DNA of 64,000 nt. Source: Sphingobacterium sp. UBA4616 (GTDB lineage: Bacteria > Bacteroidota > Bacteroidia > Sphingobacteriales > Sphingobacteriaceae). The notes below the pieces were generated by a model. That model had not been told where the DNA came from and did not search any database. It saw nothing but the letters and a program-made list of their open reading frames with translations. Shown here piece after piece: positions 1 to 9,176 of the stretch; the first letter of the stretch is position 1, and the number at the start of each line of letters is the position of its first letter. The position numbers and the translations under genes were made by a program. The stretch is from contig DGIS01000025.1 in assembly GCA_002386525.1 (NCBI GenBank), positions 1 to 64,000 on the forward strand. Reading direction: 5' to 3'.

Positions 1-573
1 GAGCGTTTGCTCAAGCAGGCAAACTTTAGGCATAATGCCAGTCTAGGTGATATAAACTACGCCAGCGAAAGAAATCTGGACAAAAATATGTTTGCGCGTC
101 TGGGTACACTGGACTTTGTGCTCCGAAAAGAAAACATTATTATCTGTGGTGCTTCCGGCACAGGAAAAAGCTACCTGTCACAGGCTCTCGGACATCAGGC
201 ATGTATTACAGGGGTAAAAACCCAATATACAGTAACTGCAAGACTGATCAAAAGGCTGAAATTGAGCAAAGTTGATGGAACATACCTTAAAGAACTGGAA
301 AAACTAACGAAAACGGAACTGCTGATACTTGATGACTTTGGCTTACAGGCTTTTGATAGCCAAGATCGGGAAACACTGATGGATATTATCGATGACCGGC
401 ATGGTAAAAGATCAACCATAATATCATCCCAGATACCGGTATCGGCCTGGTACGAGGTCATCGGCGGAGAGGGCACTATTGCCGATGCGATCTTGGACCG
501 GATTGTAAACTCCTCACATCGGATAGACCTAAAAGGTGAATCGCTAAGAAAAGGAATATTGAAAAAGGAATAA
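1..573 (+). CDS. istB: IS21-family IstB-like ATP-binding helper, 5' end outside the window
   Basis: The reading frame is open from base 1, so the start lies upstream; about 190 residues are visible, whereas IstB proteins are usually near 245. A Walker A motif GASGTGKS is encoded around 148-171 and a Walker B motif LLILDDFG around 322-345, which is the AAA+ core of the IS21 helper that stimulates the IstA transposase. The C-terminal IstB signature (DRIVNSSHRIDLKGESLRK, near 497-555) is intact. Nothing in the visible part is broken, so the element could still be active; istA would lie to the left and cannot be seen. Confidence 0.9.
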   Translation, partial: ERLLKQANFRHNASLGDINYASERNLDKNMFARLGTLDFVLRKENIIICGASGTGKSYLSQALGHQACITGVKTQYTVTARLIKRLKLSKVDGTYLKELEKLTKTELLILDDFGLQAFDSQDRETLMDIIDDRHGKRSTIISSQIPVSAWYEVIGGEGTIADAILDRIVNSSHRIDLKGESLRKGILKKE

Positions 574-607
574 TCACAGCTTTTTTATATAATTGTATGA
601 TCTTTTA

Positions 608-653
608 AGTGGCACGGTTTGACCGAAATCACTGGCATCATTACTCCGAAATA
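608..653. repeat. Two 23-bp imperfect tandem repeats, probable IS21 right-end repeats
   Basis: Two adjacent 23-bp units (608-630 and 631-653) share AnTGGCA at the start and CCGAAAT near the end. IS21-family elements are known to carry multiple internal repeats at their ends, and this block sits just after istB, so I read it as the right-end repeat region. I could not fix the terminal inverted repeat or the exact boundary. A short open frame on the minus strand across 574-777 is explained by this and is not called as a gene. Confidence 0.45.
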
Positions 654-1016
654 CCCACTTGACAGCAGGACACTTAAAGTATTGCAGCACCAGGTCAGTA
701 TAACCCATCTGTATGCGAAACGAATTTTTGGTAAGTCCTTCAAAGGGATTGTACGAGATAGGACTAAGTTCTTTCAATTTTGATCCCCTATATTTTTCTT
801 CTTTTTATTCAGCAGAATTTTCTACTTTAGAATACACCTAAATTTGGGGAGAAATCACTTAAATATACGGAATTTGCCAAATTAAAAAGTTAATTTTAAA
901 GTCGAACATGACTTATGATGATCCAAAAGTAACAATTAAAATAGCCTTACATACAATTTAAGGCCAAGATATAGGTTGAATGGAGGATTGGTTACTCATT
1001 GACTTAATTTTGGAAT
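654..1016. other. Non-coding stretch after the IS21 end
   Basis: AT-rich DNA without a supportable gene. The IS21 right boundary is probably somewhere in the first part of it. I see no terminator or clear promoter. Confidence 0.4.
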
Positions 1017-1330
1017 ATGTACGAAAGAAAATACCTTTAAGTCTCAACTGTGGTTTAGACCTGATTGGTGAAGTTCTCTATGGTAAATGGAAAATAAGAT
1101 TATTGTGGTTTGTCAATGAAGGATACAAACGCCCAAGCTAACTCCAGTGCAAAATACTGGATGCTTCACAAAGAGTTCTATATGTTCAGCTAAAAGAACT
1201 TGAAGAGCACGAATTGGTTTCAAAAGTATTTACCCAGTTGTATCACCTAAAGTGGAATACAGTCTTACAGAGTTCGGGAAGACTTTAACCCCTGTAATTT
1301 CGGTTCTAGGATATTGGGGTTATGAGCATC
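1017..1330 (+). pseudogene. Dead HxlR-family regulator (third copy of the HxlR gene in the window)
   Basis: Starting at ATG 1017, a conceptual translation with frame correction follows the intact HxlR at 50227-50586 nearly throughout (MYERK start, CGLDLIGEVLYGKWKIRLLW core, LKELEEHELVSK, then a VEYSLTEFG-like segment). It has at least three lesions: a one-base loss after codon 5, an in-frame TAA where the intact copy has SEL, and a second frameshift in the lysine-rich segment following the winged helix. HxlR proteins are MarR/winged-helix regulators, often of redox-related genes. It is tail-to-tail with the live HxlR at 1333. Its SDR partner is not seen. Confidence 0.8.
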
Positions 1331-1332
1331 AA

Positions 1333-1686
1333 TTACTTCCCAACAATCACTTTTCGATGTTCAGTTCCCCATTCGGCCAGAGTATTGATGATTTTTTTTA
1401 GCGTCAAACCGTACTCTGTTAGCTGATATTGAACCGTTACAGGTTGCGTGTCGAGAACTATCCGTTTAATGAGTTGATTCATTTCCAACTCCTTTAATTC
1501 TTTACTGAGCATTTTATTGGAGATTCCTTTCACATCGTTTAAAATATCAGAAAAACGCCGTTTGTTGTAATAGCAAACTGACGATATTATTGAGATTTTC
1601 CATTTGCCATTCAACACATCCATGGCATCGTGAACAGCCATTATCTGCTTTCTGTTTGTATCGTTATTCGAGCATTCTATTTCCAT
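1333..1686 (-). CDS. HxlR-family winged-helix transcriptional regulator
   Basis: 117 residues, a full HxlR length. The core reads MDVLNGKWKISIISSVCYY, then RRFSDILNDVKGISNKML (helix-turn-helix) and LTEYGLTL in the wing region, all standard for the family. It is divergent from the SDR gene at 1854, and the 167-bp gap contains six GTTAC repeats next to this gene's start, which suggests that it controls itself and the SDR. It is clearly different in sequence from the other three HxlR copies here (1017, 10684, 50227), so it belongs to another subgroup. One Cys is near position 5 and one near 38; whether they sense redox state cannot be told from sequence. Confidence 0.9.
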   Translation of the reverse strand: MEIECSNNDTNRKQIMAVHDAMDVLNGKWKISIISSVCYYNKRRFSDILNDVKGISNKMLSKELKELEMNQLIKRIVLDTQPVTVQYQLTEYGLTLKKIINTLAEWGTEHRKVIVGK

Positions 1687-1691
1687 AATAA

Positions 1692-1739
1692 GTTACCTTG
1701 TTACCCAAAAGTTACTGTTACTTTTAGTTACAAAGTTAC
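1692..1739. promoter_or_regulatory. Array of six GTTAC repeats in the HxlR/SDR divergent region
   Basis: GTTAC occurs at 1692, 1700, 1711, 1717, 1727 and 1735, all on the same strand, within 48 bp immediately upstream of the HxlR start at 1686. Start-to-start spacings are 8, 11, 6, 10 and 8. HxlR-type regulators are known to bind short repeated sequences, so this is a likely autoregulatory operator; assignment to this protein is inference. Confidence 0.5.
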
Positions 1740-1853
1740 CAAAATAAATTTAATCAATTTAAATTTGCATAGTTAAAGAAATCGATTTCAAAAACAAACA
1801 GTTTAAAAAGTCTTGACTAGAATAGAATTTTCAATCATTAAAAATTTAAAAAG

Positions 1854-2588
1854 ATGAATTTCTCAGATAAAAATGTAATAATTACAGGCGGAAGTGCAGG
1901 AATTGGATTAGCTACCGTTAAAACATTTATTGAAAAAGGAGCAAATGTATTGATAACAGGCCGAAATGCAGATACCCTGCGAGCAGCATCAGAAAGTATT
2001 AATAGCCCTAAACTGAAGACCTTGTCTTCAGATACGTCCAAACTGGCAGATATTTCACGATTGGCAGAAACAGTTGCAGCTAGCGGAAACAGAGTGGATG
2101 TGCTTGTACTGAATGCGGGAATAGCCAAACAATATTCAATTGAAGATACAACCGAAGAGGTTTTTGATGACCTTTATAACATCAATGTTAAAGGACTATT
2201 CTTTACTTTGCAAAAATTAATCCCTCACTTATCAGAAGGAGCTTCCGTTGTTCTTATCTCATCTGGAGTCTCTGTGAGCGGGTATGCACAAATGGGTGCT
2301 TATGCAGCTACAAAAAGTGCAGTCGATGCGATCGCACGAACCGCAGCGACTGAACTGGCAGACAGAAAAATCAGAGTAAATGTGGTTGCTCCCGGATTGA
2401 CCGATACACCTATGAATCAGCAAACGCCTCCAGATATAAAAAATGCCATAGCAGCAGCAGTTCCATTGAAACGAATCGGGCAAGCGGAAGAAATTGCTAA
2501 CGCAATTGTTTTCTTGTCTTCAAACGAAGCCTCTTATATTTCAGGTTCTTATCTGGCGGTAGATGGCGGTGTTACCATTCGCAGATAA
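1854..2588 (+). CDS. SDR family NAD(P)-dependent oxidoreductase
   Basis: 244 residues, classical SDR length. The nucleotide-binding motif TGGSAGIG is at residues 10-17, NAG near 88, the catalytic serine in ISSGVSVSG, and YAATK with Tyr about 150 and Lys about 154. The C-terminal VDGGVTIRR closes the fold. Substrate cannot be read from sequence. It is divergent from the HxlR gene at 1333-1686 and probably under its control, as is common for HxlR/oxidoreductase pairs. The start ATG at 1854 precedes the first beta strand by the usual few residues. It ends just before a hairpin at 2604. Confidence 0.92.
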   Translation: MNFSDKNVIITGGSAGIGLATVKTFIEKGANVLITGRNADTLRAASESINSPKLKTLSSDTSKLADISRLAETVAASGNRVDVLVLNAGIAKQYSIEDTTEEVFDDLYNINVKGLFFTLQKLIPHLSEGASVVLISSGVSVSGYAQMGAYAATKSAVDAIARTAATELADRKIRVNVVAPGLTDTPMNQQTPPDIKNAIAAAVPLKRIGQAEEIANAIVFLSSNEASYISGSYLAVDGGVTIRR

Positions 2589-2603
2589 ATATGCGCGGTT
2601 TAT

Positions 2604-2634
2604 GATATACTTAGTGTTAGCCACTAGGTATATC
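2604..2634. terminator. Hairpin between convergent SDR and monooxygenase genes
   Basis: Arms of 13 bp (2604-2616 and 2622-2634) pair with one mismatch around a 5-base loop. There is no long T run, so strength is uncertain, but its place between two convergent genes fits a bidirectional terminator. Confidence 0.5.
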
Positions 2635-2673
2635 TAATCTTAGAATTAGAATTTAAAACGCTATCCGCTAAAG

Positions 2674-3837
2674 CTATGATTTAGTATTACTTAGCAATCT
2701 AACAAGTTCCTTTACAGATTCGTTAGTTGGTGCTGCAAAATCTTTTATTCCGTCAATTATTTCCATGCAAAGAGGCGCAGCCCTTTCAAACATGATATCT
2801 TCATAAGCTGAAATCGCCTCTTTAAGATTGGCTTGCCTTCCACTCGTTAGGCATTTACACAGATCCAAAGCGTCCAGCATGGCCAGATTTACGCCTTCAC
2901 CATTCGGAGGCATTAAATGCGCGGCATCCCCAATGAGGGTAAGATTACTTTTAGAAGCCCACCTTATCGATAAAGGAAAATAGTTAAGTGGGCGCCAAGT
3001 GAATTGTTCACTGGCGTCAAAAAGCATGAAGAAGATAGGATTCCAATTTACAAAGTGTTTTTTTAAATATCCGCTAACTTCTATAGGATTACCGAAATCT
3101 ATACCACTGGATTTACCCCAGTTTTCCGGATACATTGAGGCTGCATAAAACGTGAATCCGCCATCGCCTCTAGGCTGGACAACTAGGGTCGCCCCATCTC
3201 CCATAGCCATCAGATTCCCTTGATTAACCAGTTCGTACATTTCAGGGCATGCAATCTCGGGATGATCTATTTCGCCCTGGATAATTGCTGCTCCGGAATA
3301 AAGAGCTTTTAAATCCGTCAGATAGGGACGAACCTTGGAGCGGTAACCGTCCGATCCTATGACCAGATCAGCACCCGCGGTGATTCCGTTCTCAAATTTT
3401 AATTCCCATTTATCTTCAATTTCCCGCAAACCTATAAGCTGGCTATCCCATACTACGGTACCAGGAAGCAGTCCGTCGATTAGGAGGTCTCTCAGCGCTC
3501 CTCTATCGATTTCTGGTCGAAAATGTTCATCTCCGAATACGGGTTCTTCGTCTCGCTGACTCTCATCCATCAGCATATTTCCCTGCGGATCAAGCAGACG
3601 GTATTTGTCGGCCCCCTTCATATAATTTGCTTTAAAAGCCTCCATAAGTCCGGTCGCTTCCATCGCTTTAAGACCTGAATCAAAGTGCAGATCTACAATA
3701 GCTCCCTGTACCCTTGCGGCTTGACTAAAATCTCTTTCGTATACTTTAACCTGCGCTCCTTTCATTTGCAGCAGCCTGGCCAGTGTGAGACCACCTGGAC
3801 CACCTCCAACGATGGCAATATTTTTTTTGCTTAACAT
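2674..3837 (-). CDS. FAD-dependent monooxygenase, TetX-like
   Basis: About 387 residues from the ATG at 3837; an upstream in-frame start at 3894 would add 19 residues of non-conserved sequence, and the GxGxxG motif follows directly after the chosen start. The order is that of class A flavoprotein hydroxylases: NIAIVGGGPGGLTLARLL (FAD Rossmann), YERD, the DG-type motif around IGSDGYRSKVR, and GDAAHLMPPNGEGVN near the C-terminus. Spacing and several segments resemble Tet(X), the tetracycline-inactivating oxygenase of Bacteroidota, but many relatives act on other phenolic substrates, so resistance should not be assumed. Probably co-transcribed with the AraC gene 75 bp upstream. Confidence 0.9.
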   Translation of the reverse strand: MLSKKNIAIVGGGPGGLTLARLLQMKGAQVKVYERDFSQAARVQGAIVDLHFDSGLKAMEATGLMEAFKANYMKGADKYRLLDPQGNMLMDESQRDEEPVFGDEHFRPEIDRGALRDLLIDGLLPGTVVWDSQLIGLREIEDKWELKFENGITAGADLVIGSDGYRSKVRPYLTDLKALYSGAAIIQGEIDHPEIACPEMYELVNQGNLMAMGDGATLVVQPRGDGGFTFYAASMYPENWGKSSGIDFGNPIEVSGYLKKHFVNWNPIFFMLFDASEQFTWRPLNYFPLSIRWASKSNLTLIGDAAHLMPPNGEGVNLAMLDALDLCKCLTSGRQANLKEAISAYEDIMFERAAPLCMEIIDGIKDFAAPTNESVKELVRLLSNTKS

Positions 3838-3912
3838 TTCTATCTTTTTTAATGATACAAAGGAACGGCGGAAAGAAAAGCGATACAATAACAAGATGCT
3901 GTAACTTTAGGA

Positions 3913-4767
3913 CTATTCGCGGTTTTTCGCGATAAAGGCAGTCGGTGACATTCCTACCGCCTTGCTGAACAGCCGTGTGAAGTAGGAAAAGTCATCGTAG
4001 CCCAGTTCATCCGCAACCTCTTTCACTGACTTCCCGGCATGATAAAGCAACCGTTTGGCCTCCAGAATAATCCGCTGTTGAATATGCTTAGAAACGGGTT
4101 TACCAGTCGTAGCCTTAACGCATTCGTTGAGGTAAGAAGTTGATATGTTTTGAAGTCCGGCGTAATCCCTTGGAATTTTAACCTTCTTATAGTTCTTTTC
4201 CAATGTTGTTTTAAACACTCTTGTGATATCCTCAAATCGGGTATGATATACTGTCGGCTTTTCCAAAGCTAAATATTGTGAAATAATCAGCGCAATCAAG
4301 GTATTACAGCTTTCTTTTAAAATGGAATGATACAAAATCTCCGCTTTATTTCCAGACAATTTCATACATAAGGCAACGGCGTCTAACAGGGTATCAAGGG
4401 TCTCAAGATTTACAGACAATATGTCTGCCGGTGGTAGATCCTGCAACAAACTCAGATATGGCGCGCGGATGTTTTCTTCGGTAACGATCCAGGTACTGAG
4501 CATTGCTTTGTCGAATGAGATCACGCGATGCACCTGATGGGGATTGATATAGACAATGGCCGGGGCTTTAATGCAATAGGTTTGAAAATCAATTTCAATA
4601 GTTGTATTTCCTTTTTCCTGAATGATAAACGTATATCCTCCATCGCGATGCGCTCGTTCAACTTCGGGATCTGGTGATCCATGAAATGATTCACGCATCA
4701 TCATAATACCCTTCGAAGTTTCTTCAGGCAATGTGTTTACAGGAATGTTTTTATCTTTTTTTCTCAT
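3913..4767 (-). CDS. AraC-family transcriptional regulator with N-terminal cupin-like sensor
   Basis: 284 residues. The N-terminal half carries cupin-type elements (YTFIIQEKGNTTIEIDF, YINPHQVHRV), followed by a two-helix-turn-helix AraC domain in the last 100 residues: the second motif reads VKEVADELGYDDFSYFTRLF and then VGMSPTAFI, a textbook AraC signature. Such proteins usually activate a neighbouring gene in response to a small molecule bound by the cupin. The monooxygenase directly downstream on the same strand is the natural target. No operator could be recognised. Confidence 0.92.
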   Translation of the reverse strand: MRKKDKNIPVNTLPEETSKGIMMMRESFHGSPDPEVERAHRDGGYTFIIQEKGNTTIEIDFQTYCIKAPAIVYINPHQVHRVISFDKAMLSTWIVTEENIRAPYLSLLQDLPPADILSVNLETLDTLLDAVALCMKLSGNKAEILYHSILKESCNTLIALIISQYLALEKPTVYHTRFEDITRVFKTTLEKNYKKVKIPRDYAGLQNISTSYLNECVKATTGKPVSKHIQQRIILEAKRLLYHAGKSVKEVADELGYDDFSYFTRLFSKAVGMSPTAFIAKNRE

Positions 4768-4827
4768 TATAAAACAGGCTTAATAATAACAATCTCTTGA
4801 AAAAGAAATTACATTTCCTCAATTAAA

Positions 4828-5023
4828 TTAAGCATCCTCATCTTCCGTCTGCCGCAGTTTAAGCAATTGAGGAACGCCTAAATCACCGTATTTTTTCTTC
4901 CAATTGAAAAATGTCGCCTTGTGAAACTCCCATTTGCCAGCATATTTCTTCCACTCGGATAACAGTCTCGGACTGACGTAGCGCAAAAGCTATCTGTGCC
5001 TCGGTAAACTTTGATCTTTTCAT
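4828..5023 (-). pseudogene. IS3-family transposase orfA remnant, frameshifted
   Basis: From ATG 5023 the translation begins MKRSKFTEAQIAFALRQSE, the typical start of IS3-family (IS407-type) orfA helix-turn-helix proteins. After the ICxQMG helix the frame slips by one base near codon 36 and continues as KATFFNWKKKYGDLGVPQLL, LRQTEDEDA in another frame, ending at TAA 4828-4830. The usual C-terminal leucine-zipper part and orfB are absent. It is a short dead footprint of a past insertion. Confidence 0.75.
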
Positions 5024-5328
5024 CGTCTTTCCTCCTATTTAAAATTAGTAATTCACACCCGAATTCTCTATTTTTAAAATGGTTTGTTTTGCGGGGGAGG
5101 TCACATGAATTGCTAATTTTGAAAGTGGCTTAAAATTTCGATTTTATAATTTCGTTACTCTGAGCATTTATCTTGATTATCATAAATATGGGGAATAAGT
5201 AAATAATTAATACTTTCATGCTATATAGCTGTTTTGTTTTAAAAAAAGAAATATAAATGGAAGGACCATTATTATTTAGATAGATTCGTTTGTAACGGAT
5301 TATTATTTAGAATATTATGAAACATCAG
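5024..5328. other. Intergenic stretch, nothing recognised
   Basis: AT-rich DNA between the IS3 remnant and the hypothetical gene at 5329. It may contain the lost left part of the IS3 element, but I see no inverted repeat pair, gene or terminator. Confidence 0.4.
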
Positions 5329-5910
5329 CTACTTTAAAGAATCAGGAATTGCCATAATAAAGTGGATATAAGTTGCAGAATCCTTATAATTCTTCAAGCA
5401 ATTAACAATATAGGCTATCCGTTCGTAATCATCACAATCATTAATCCAACTAATCTGCGGCTGATAATAAGACCTAAATACTGCCAGAGAATCGTTCTCT
5501 AAATTCGTATATTCTTTTGTTAGTGGCAACCACTTCTCTAATACCAAATCCTGAATATATTCTTTCTCAAAAACACGTTGTAACCTTCTGGAATCCCGGC
5601 CCTTTTTGCTAAACTTGTTATATAATTTATTTAAATTAAGGCTTAGACCATTTGAGAAACCTAACATATCCTTTGTATCTCCCCAAAAGTAGATTAAACG
5701 ATAGTCCTCTTTCTTCTGTTCGTATCTTTGCTTTGCATTCAGCCTATCTTTATTTACAATTACAGAATTAAGCCGAATGGTATCCTTGGTTCGATAAGTT
5801 GTATCATATATAACCCATTTCCCATTTCGGGTGTGAGAATAATGTCGAGATACTACAAAAACATTAGAAAAATAAAAAGAAAGAATGACAAAAACCTTGG
5901 TAGAATACAT
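5329..5910 (-). CDS. Hypothetical protein with N-terminal hydrophobic segment
   Basis: 193 residues that I do not recognise. The first 20 residues are hydrophobic (VFVILSFYFSNVFVV) and could be a signal peptide or anchor, so the rest is probably periplasmic. The body is rich in Tyr, Lys and Asp and has no catalytic motif that I can identify. The next gene upstream on the same strand (6046-6561) is a lipoprotein, 135 bp away, so they might form a small envelope operon. A plus-strand frame over its 5' end is a shadow. Confidence 0.6.
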   Translation of the reverse strand: MYSTKVFVILSFYFSNVFVVSRHYSHTRNGKWVIYDTTYRTKDTIRLNSVIVNKDRLNAKQRYEQKKEDYRLIYFWGDTKDMLGFSNGLSLNLNKLYNKFSKKGRDSRRLQRVFEKEYIQDLVLEKWLPLTKEYTNLENDSLAVFRSYYQPQISWINDCDDYERIAYIVNCLKNYKDSATYIHFIMAIPDSLK

Positions 5911-6045
5911 AGAGCGCTGGTTAAAAATAATGCCTAATTCTAGTCATTTAAACTCATTTTTACAGATATGCCTTATCTATGTTAATTATGATTATCTGCT
6001 TCCTATTCGTATCATGAAAATTAGAGTTTTCAATATTTTCAACGA

Positions 6046-6561
6046 CTACTTTAAATGCTTCTTTGGCTTGCCTATTGAGCAACGTTGACCAAAAAAAACT
6101 ATTACATCTGACTCGCGGGATTTGGGAAATTCATATATTGAAATTAGATCACTAAGCTGTTTTCGAACAGAAAGTTGAACAGCGGATTTGGGTGGGTAAC
6201 TATTCATTCTGCCATCATAATTCCAATTTAAATGACCATTTAATGATCCTTTAGCATAACAATTTATATGATATGAAATAAGAGAATCATTTTTGAAATA
6301 AAGTATTTGAATAGGTTGAGAAACATCATTCTTACTAAATTCGGAAAACTCGTCAATAAACTTTTTAAAAGAAGTATCACTGCTAATAATGGTTGTCGCA
6401 CTCGGATATAGATCTGTCATGTACCTTTCGGACTCTTTAACCTTTACAGGATCGAATTCTTTTAAGTCTTCAATTCCGTAAAGTTTTTTAAGCACAGTAC
6501 TGCAAGAGCTTAAAAAGCCTGTCAGCATTAAAAATAAAAGCAATAAACAGCACTGTTTCAT
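6046..6561 (-). CDS. Hypothetical lipoprotein
   Basis: 171 residues starting MKQCCLLLLFLMLTGFLSSC, a clean type II signal peptide with lipobox LSSC, so the mature protein should be lipid-anchored at Cys20. The rest has no motif I recognise; the C-terminal half (SVRKQLSDLISIYEFPKS, then SDVIVFFGQRC) looks like a compact alpha/beta domain. Upstream lies a long AT-rich non-coding region shared with the divergent subtilase gene at 7104. Confidence 0.7.
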   Translation of the reverse strand: MKQCCLLLLFLMLTGFLSSCSTVLKKLYGIEDLKEFDPVKVKESERYMTDLYPSATTIISSDTSFKKFIDEFSEFSKNDVSQPIQILYFKNDSLISYHINCYAKGSLNGHLNWNYDGRMNSYPPKSAVQLSVRKQLSDLISIYEFPKSRESDVIVFFGQRCSIGKPKKHLK

Positions 6562-7103
6562 AATTTAAAGAATAGGAACTAAATTGAAAAAATTTGATCT
6601 GAAATTGATTTGATAGTTCATTTAGAAAATTATTAAATTAAAATATTAGAAAAATATTAATATTAACAAACTAATACCATTTTTCAGCTTCAATCACAAT
6701 CGAATTCAATCATAATCGAAGTGCAACATACAGTAAAAACCAATCAATTCAAAATAAAAAAGAGTAAAACAATAATACTTTCAACTTAAAAAAACATAGC
6801 CAAAACATTGCCAATATAACTTATACAGATAAAGATTTACTGACATCCATTCAAAAATGTGTAAATAGGCTTATAAAGTTGAATCAATTAAGATTAGAGA
6901 ACTAGATCTCTTTAACTATTTTCACAGTTTAATATACACATTTGGGTAGTATTTAGCATCCTTTAAAGATATTGATTTTATATTACGTAAATTAACCAAA
7001 TAGGATACTGAAACGTTAAATATTATTAGCGACAATTATAACCTGATAAACCAATTAAATTAAAGCCATCACAGCATACAAACTATTTAACTGTAATAAA
7101 CAT
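6562..7103. other. Long AT-rich divergent intergenic region
   Basis: About 540 bp between the divergent lipoprotein (6046) and subtilase (7104) genes. It must hold both promoters, but I could not find a convincing TTTG-N19-TAnnTTTG pair. No open frame of coding character is seen. Confidence 0.4.
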
Positions 7104-9146
7104 ATGAAAAGAATCCTCCTATTTCTATTATTGGCTACCCTAATAGGTTGCCAAAAAACAATCTTTAATGAGACTCTTGACCATGCTAAACAAGACGAGC
7201 AATTGATTAGAGCAGGATCATACTTTTGGTCCAACGGTCAAAAGATTGCACTATCGCCTGATAGTAGTGTCTATCTCCTGCAGCTCGCGCCCAGCACAAA
7301 TATCTCAAAAGTTGCCAAAGCGGGGGGCAAAAAAGTCTCGGTACTCTCAACATCAAGAATTTTGATCAGTAAGACGGATCTCGATGCTGATAATGTAATT
7401 TCCAAAGTGGAGAAATCGGAAATTATAGCCAAAATTCCATCTTTCAAAGTGCAAGAGACTCCTTTTAAGCCGAATGGAAAAATAGTGTTCAAACCTAAAT
7501 CTGATGCTGAATTGCCCAAAATCAAGCAATTGATCGGTGATCAGGTTAATATTAGTGATACAGTCAACTATGAGGTGTACACTGCAGAAGTATCCAATAT
7601 TGAAAATATACTCACAGTGGCAAACAAATTATATGAATCTGGACTGGTAGAATTTAGTCATCCGGATTTCATTGCTCAACTGATCAAAACTTCTAATGAT
7701 CCTTTTTATACCTATCAGTATTATCTCAACCAGACAAATAACATTGATATCAACGCACCCGAAGCCTGGGCATTATTGGGTACTACAACCTCTCCGGTAA
7801 AAGTTGCTGTAATCGATGATGGAGTCGAAGCACACGAGGAACTTACTGGTAGATTACTATTAGGGTACACTCCTAAATCATCTTCAGGTTATGGCGCCCC
7901 CACTACTGGATCTGCACACGGACAAGCTGTAGCGGGGATTGTGGCGGCAAAACGCGACAATAATATTGGAATAGCAGGCATTGCTGACTTTGCTCAGATA
8001 ATTCCTGTAAATATATTTTATGGGGGTGAAACTCATTCGGATATAGCTAACGCAATCAATTGGGCATGGAATCAAGGCGGAGCCGATATTCTCCAAAATT
8101 CGTGGTCTGCTGGAAATACAGTAATAGTTGACGTTGTAAAAAATGCTGTAAACAATGCCTATACGCATGGACGGAACGGAAAGGGATGTGTCATTGTTTT
8201 TAGTTCTGGAAATTATCATCCTGACGGAAGTTCATTGGTAAAGTTCAATGGTGTGGCATTCCCGGCAAACCTACCAAATGTAATCGCTGTCGGTGCAGTA
8301 GCTAGAGATGGAAACATTTCTTTGTATAGTTCAAGAGGTCCGGAAATCGATCTCGTTGCTCCATCTGGACAAAATGGTGTTCCTGATGTATGGACTATCG
8401 ACAGGATGGGTGCAGCCGGCTATTCTACAGGAAACTATACTTCTTCTTTTTCTGGAACTTCTGCTGCTGCACCGGAGGTAAGTGGAGTGGCGGCGTTGGT
8501 GTTGGCTAAATTTCCAAATCTCACTGCTGCTGAGGTAAAGAACCTTTTGATACAAAACGCAACCGACATGGGACCCATAGGATTTGACAATACTTTCGGA
8601 TATGGGCGGGTTAATGCTTCAGCGGCATTATTGTCTGGGCCTTCGGTATTGGATGGACCGGCTACGGTATGTACCGAGAGTGTTTATAGTATTTTTAATC
8701 CAGGATCGATAACTCTTGAAAATGCAAGCGGTATTGCAACATTAACTGCTCTAGGAAATAATCAATGGAAAGTGACAAGAATTGGCAATGCGAATGGCCC
8801 CATAAATCTGGTTTCTACATCTAATGGAAAGGTATATAAAATGAATATCCATATCGGACCGATTTTTCAAGGTCAAATAGATGGTGATGTAGCATTAAAA
8901 AGAGGTTGGACTAATAGAGTTTATTCATTGTTTGAAAGTGGCGGCACTTATACTAACCATAAATGGACAATAAGCGACAATCGAATTACTATGGTTCCTA
9001 ATGGAACAACAGTAAAATTAAGCGTTCCTTCGTCATATCAAGTTTCTGATCCTATGGAAGGTGATTGGATAACCTTAAAATGTACCATGGATAGCGAATG
9101 TGGTCCAGTAAGTACTTCAATGCAAATCAATATAATGCCATTATAA
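7104..9146 (+). CDS. Lipoprotein subtilisin-like serine protease (S8) with PKD/Ig-like C-terminal domain
   Basis: 680 residues. Type II signal peptide with lipobox LIGC (Cys16) predicts a lipid anchor. Residues about 50-190 form a propeptide-like region (two Asp/Lys-rich alpha/beta repeats as in fervidolysin-type proteases). The S8 domain has Asp238 (VAVIDDGVEAH), His272 (GSAHGQAVAGIVAA) and Ser453 (FSGTSAAAPEVSG), so all three catalytic residues are present. From about residue 520 a beta-rich domain with paired Cys follows; nearly the same domain ends the broken gene at 14583-15671, and even the terminator is repeated. It likely degrades proteins at the cell surface or in the periplasm. Confidence 0.95.
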   Translation: MKRILLFLLLATLIGCQKTIFNETLDHAKQDEQLIRAGSYFWSNGQKIALSPDSSVYLLQLAPSTNISKVAKAGGKKVSVLSTSRILISKTDLDADNVISKVEKSEIIAKIPSFKVQETPFKPNGKIVFKPKSDAELPKIKQLIGDQVNISDTVNYEVYTAEVSNIENILTVANKLYESGLVEFSHPDFIAQLIKTSNDPFYTYQYYLNQTNNIDINAPEAWALLGTTTSPVKVAVIDDGVEAHEELTGRLLLGYTPKSSSGYGAPTTGSAHGQAVAGIVAAKRDNNIGIAGIADFAQIIPVNIFYGGETHSDIANAINWAWNQGGADILQNSWSAGNTVIVDVVKNAVNNAYTHGRNGKGCVIVFSSGNYHPDGSSLVKFNGVAFPANLPNVIAVGAVARDGNISLYSSRGPEIDLVAPSGQNGVPDVWTIDRMGAAGYSTGNYTSSFSGTSAAAPEVSGVAALVLAKFPNLTAAEVKNLLIQNATDMGPIGFDNTFGYGRVNASAALLSGPSVLDGPATVCTESVYSIFNPGSITLENASGIATLTALGNNQWKVTRIGNANGPINLVSTSNGKVYKMNIHIGPIFQGQIDGDVALKRGWTNRVYSLFESGGTYTNHKWTISDNRITMVPNGTTVKLSVPSSYQVSDPMEGDWITLKCTMDSECGPVSTSMQINIMPL

Positions 9147-9151
9147 CAATA

Positions 9152-9176
9152 AAGCCTAGACTAACAATCTAGGCTT
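9152..9176. terminator. Bidirectional terminator after the subtilase
   Basis: Stem AAGCCTAGA / TCTAGGCTT (9 bp, loop of 7). The same stem, longer by two pairs, follows the homologous domain gene at 15679-15707. The stop codon of the minus-strand small gene lies inside the right arm. Confidence 0.8.

Noticed and set aside
574..777. 67-codon minus-strand frame after istB
   Set aside because: It covers the tandem repeats of the IS21 end and has no protein character; explained as element-end DNA.
2674..3837. Calling the monooxygenase a tetracycline-resistance gene tet(X)
   Set aside because: Fold and motif order agree, but sequence differs much from what I recall of Tet(X), and substrate residues cannot be judged without alignment.
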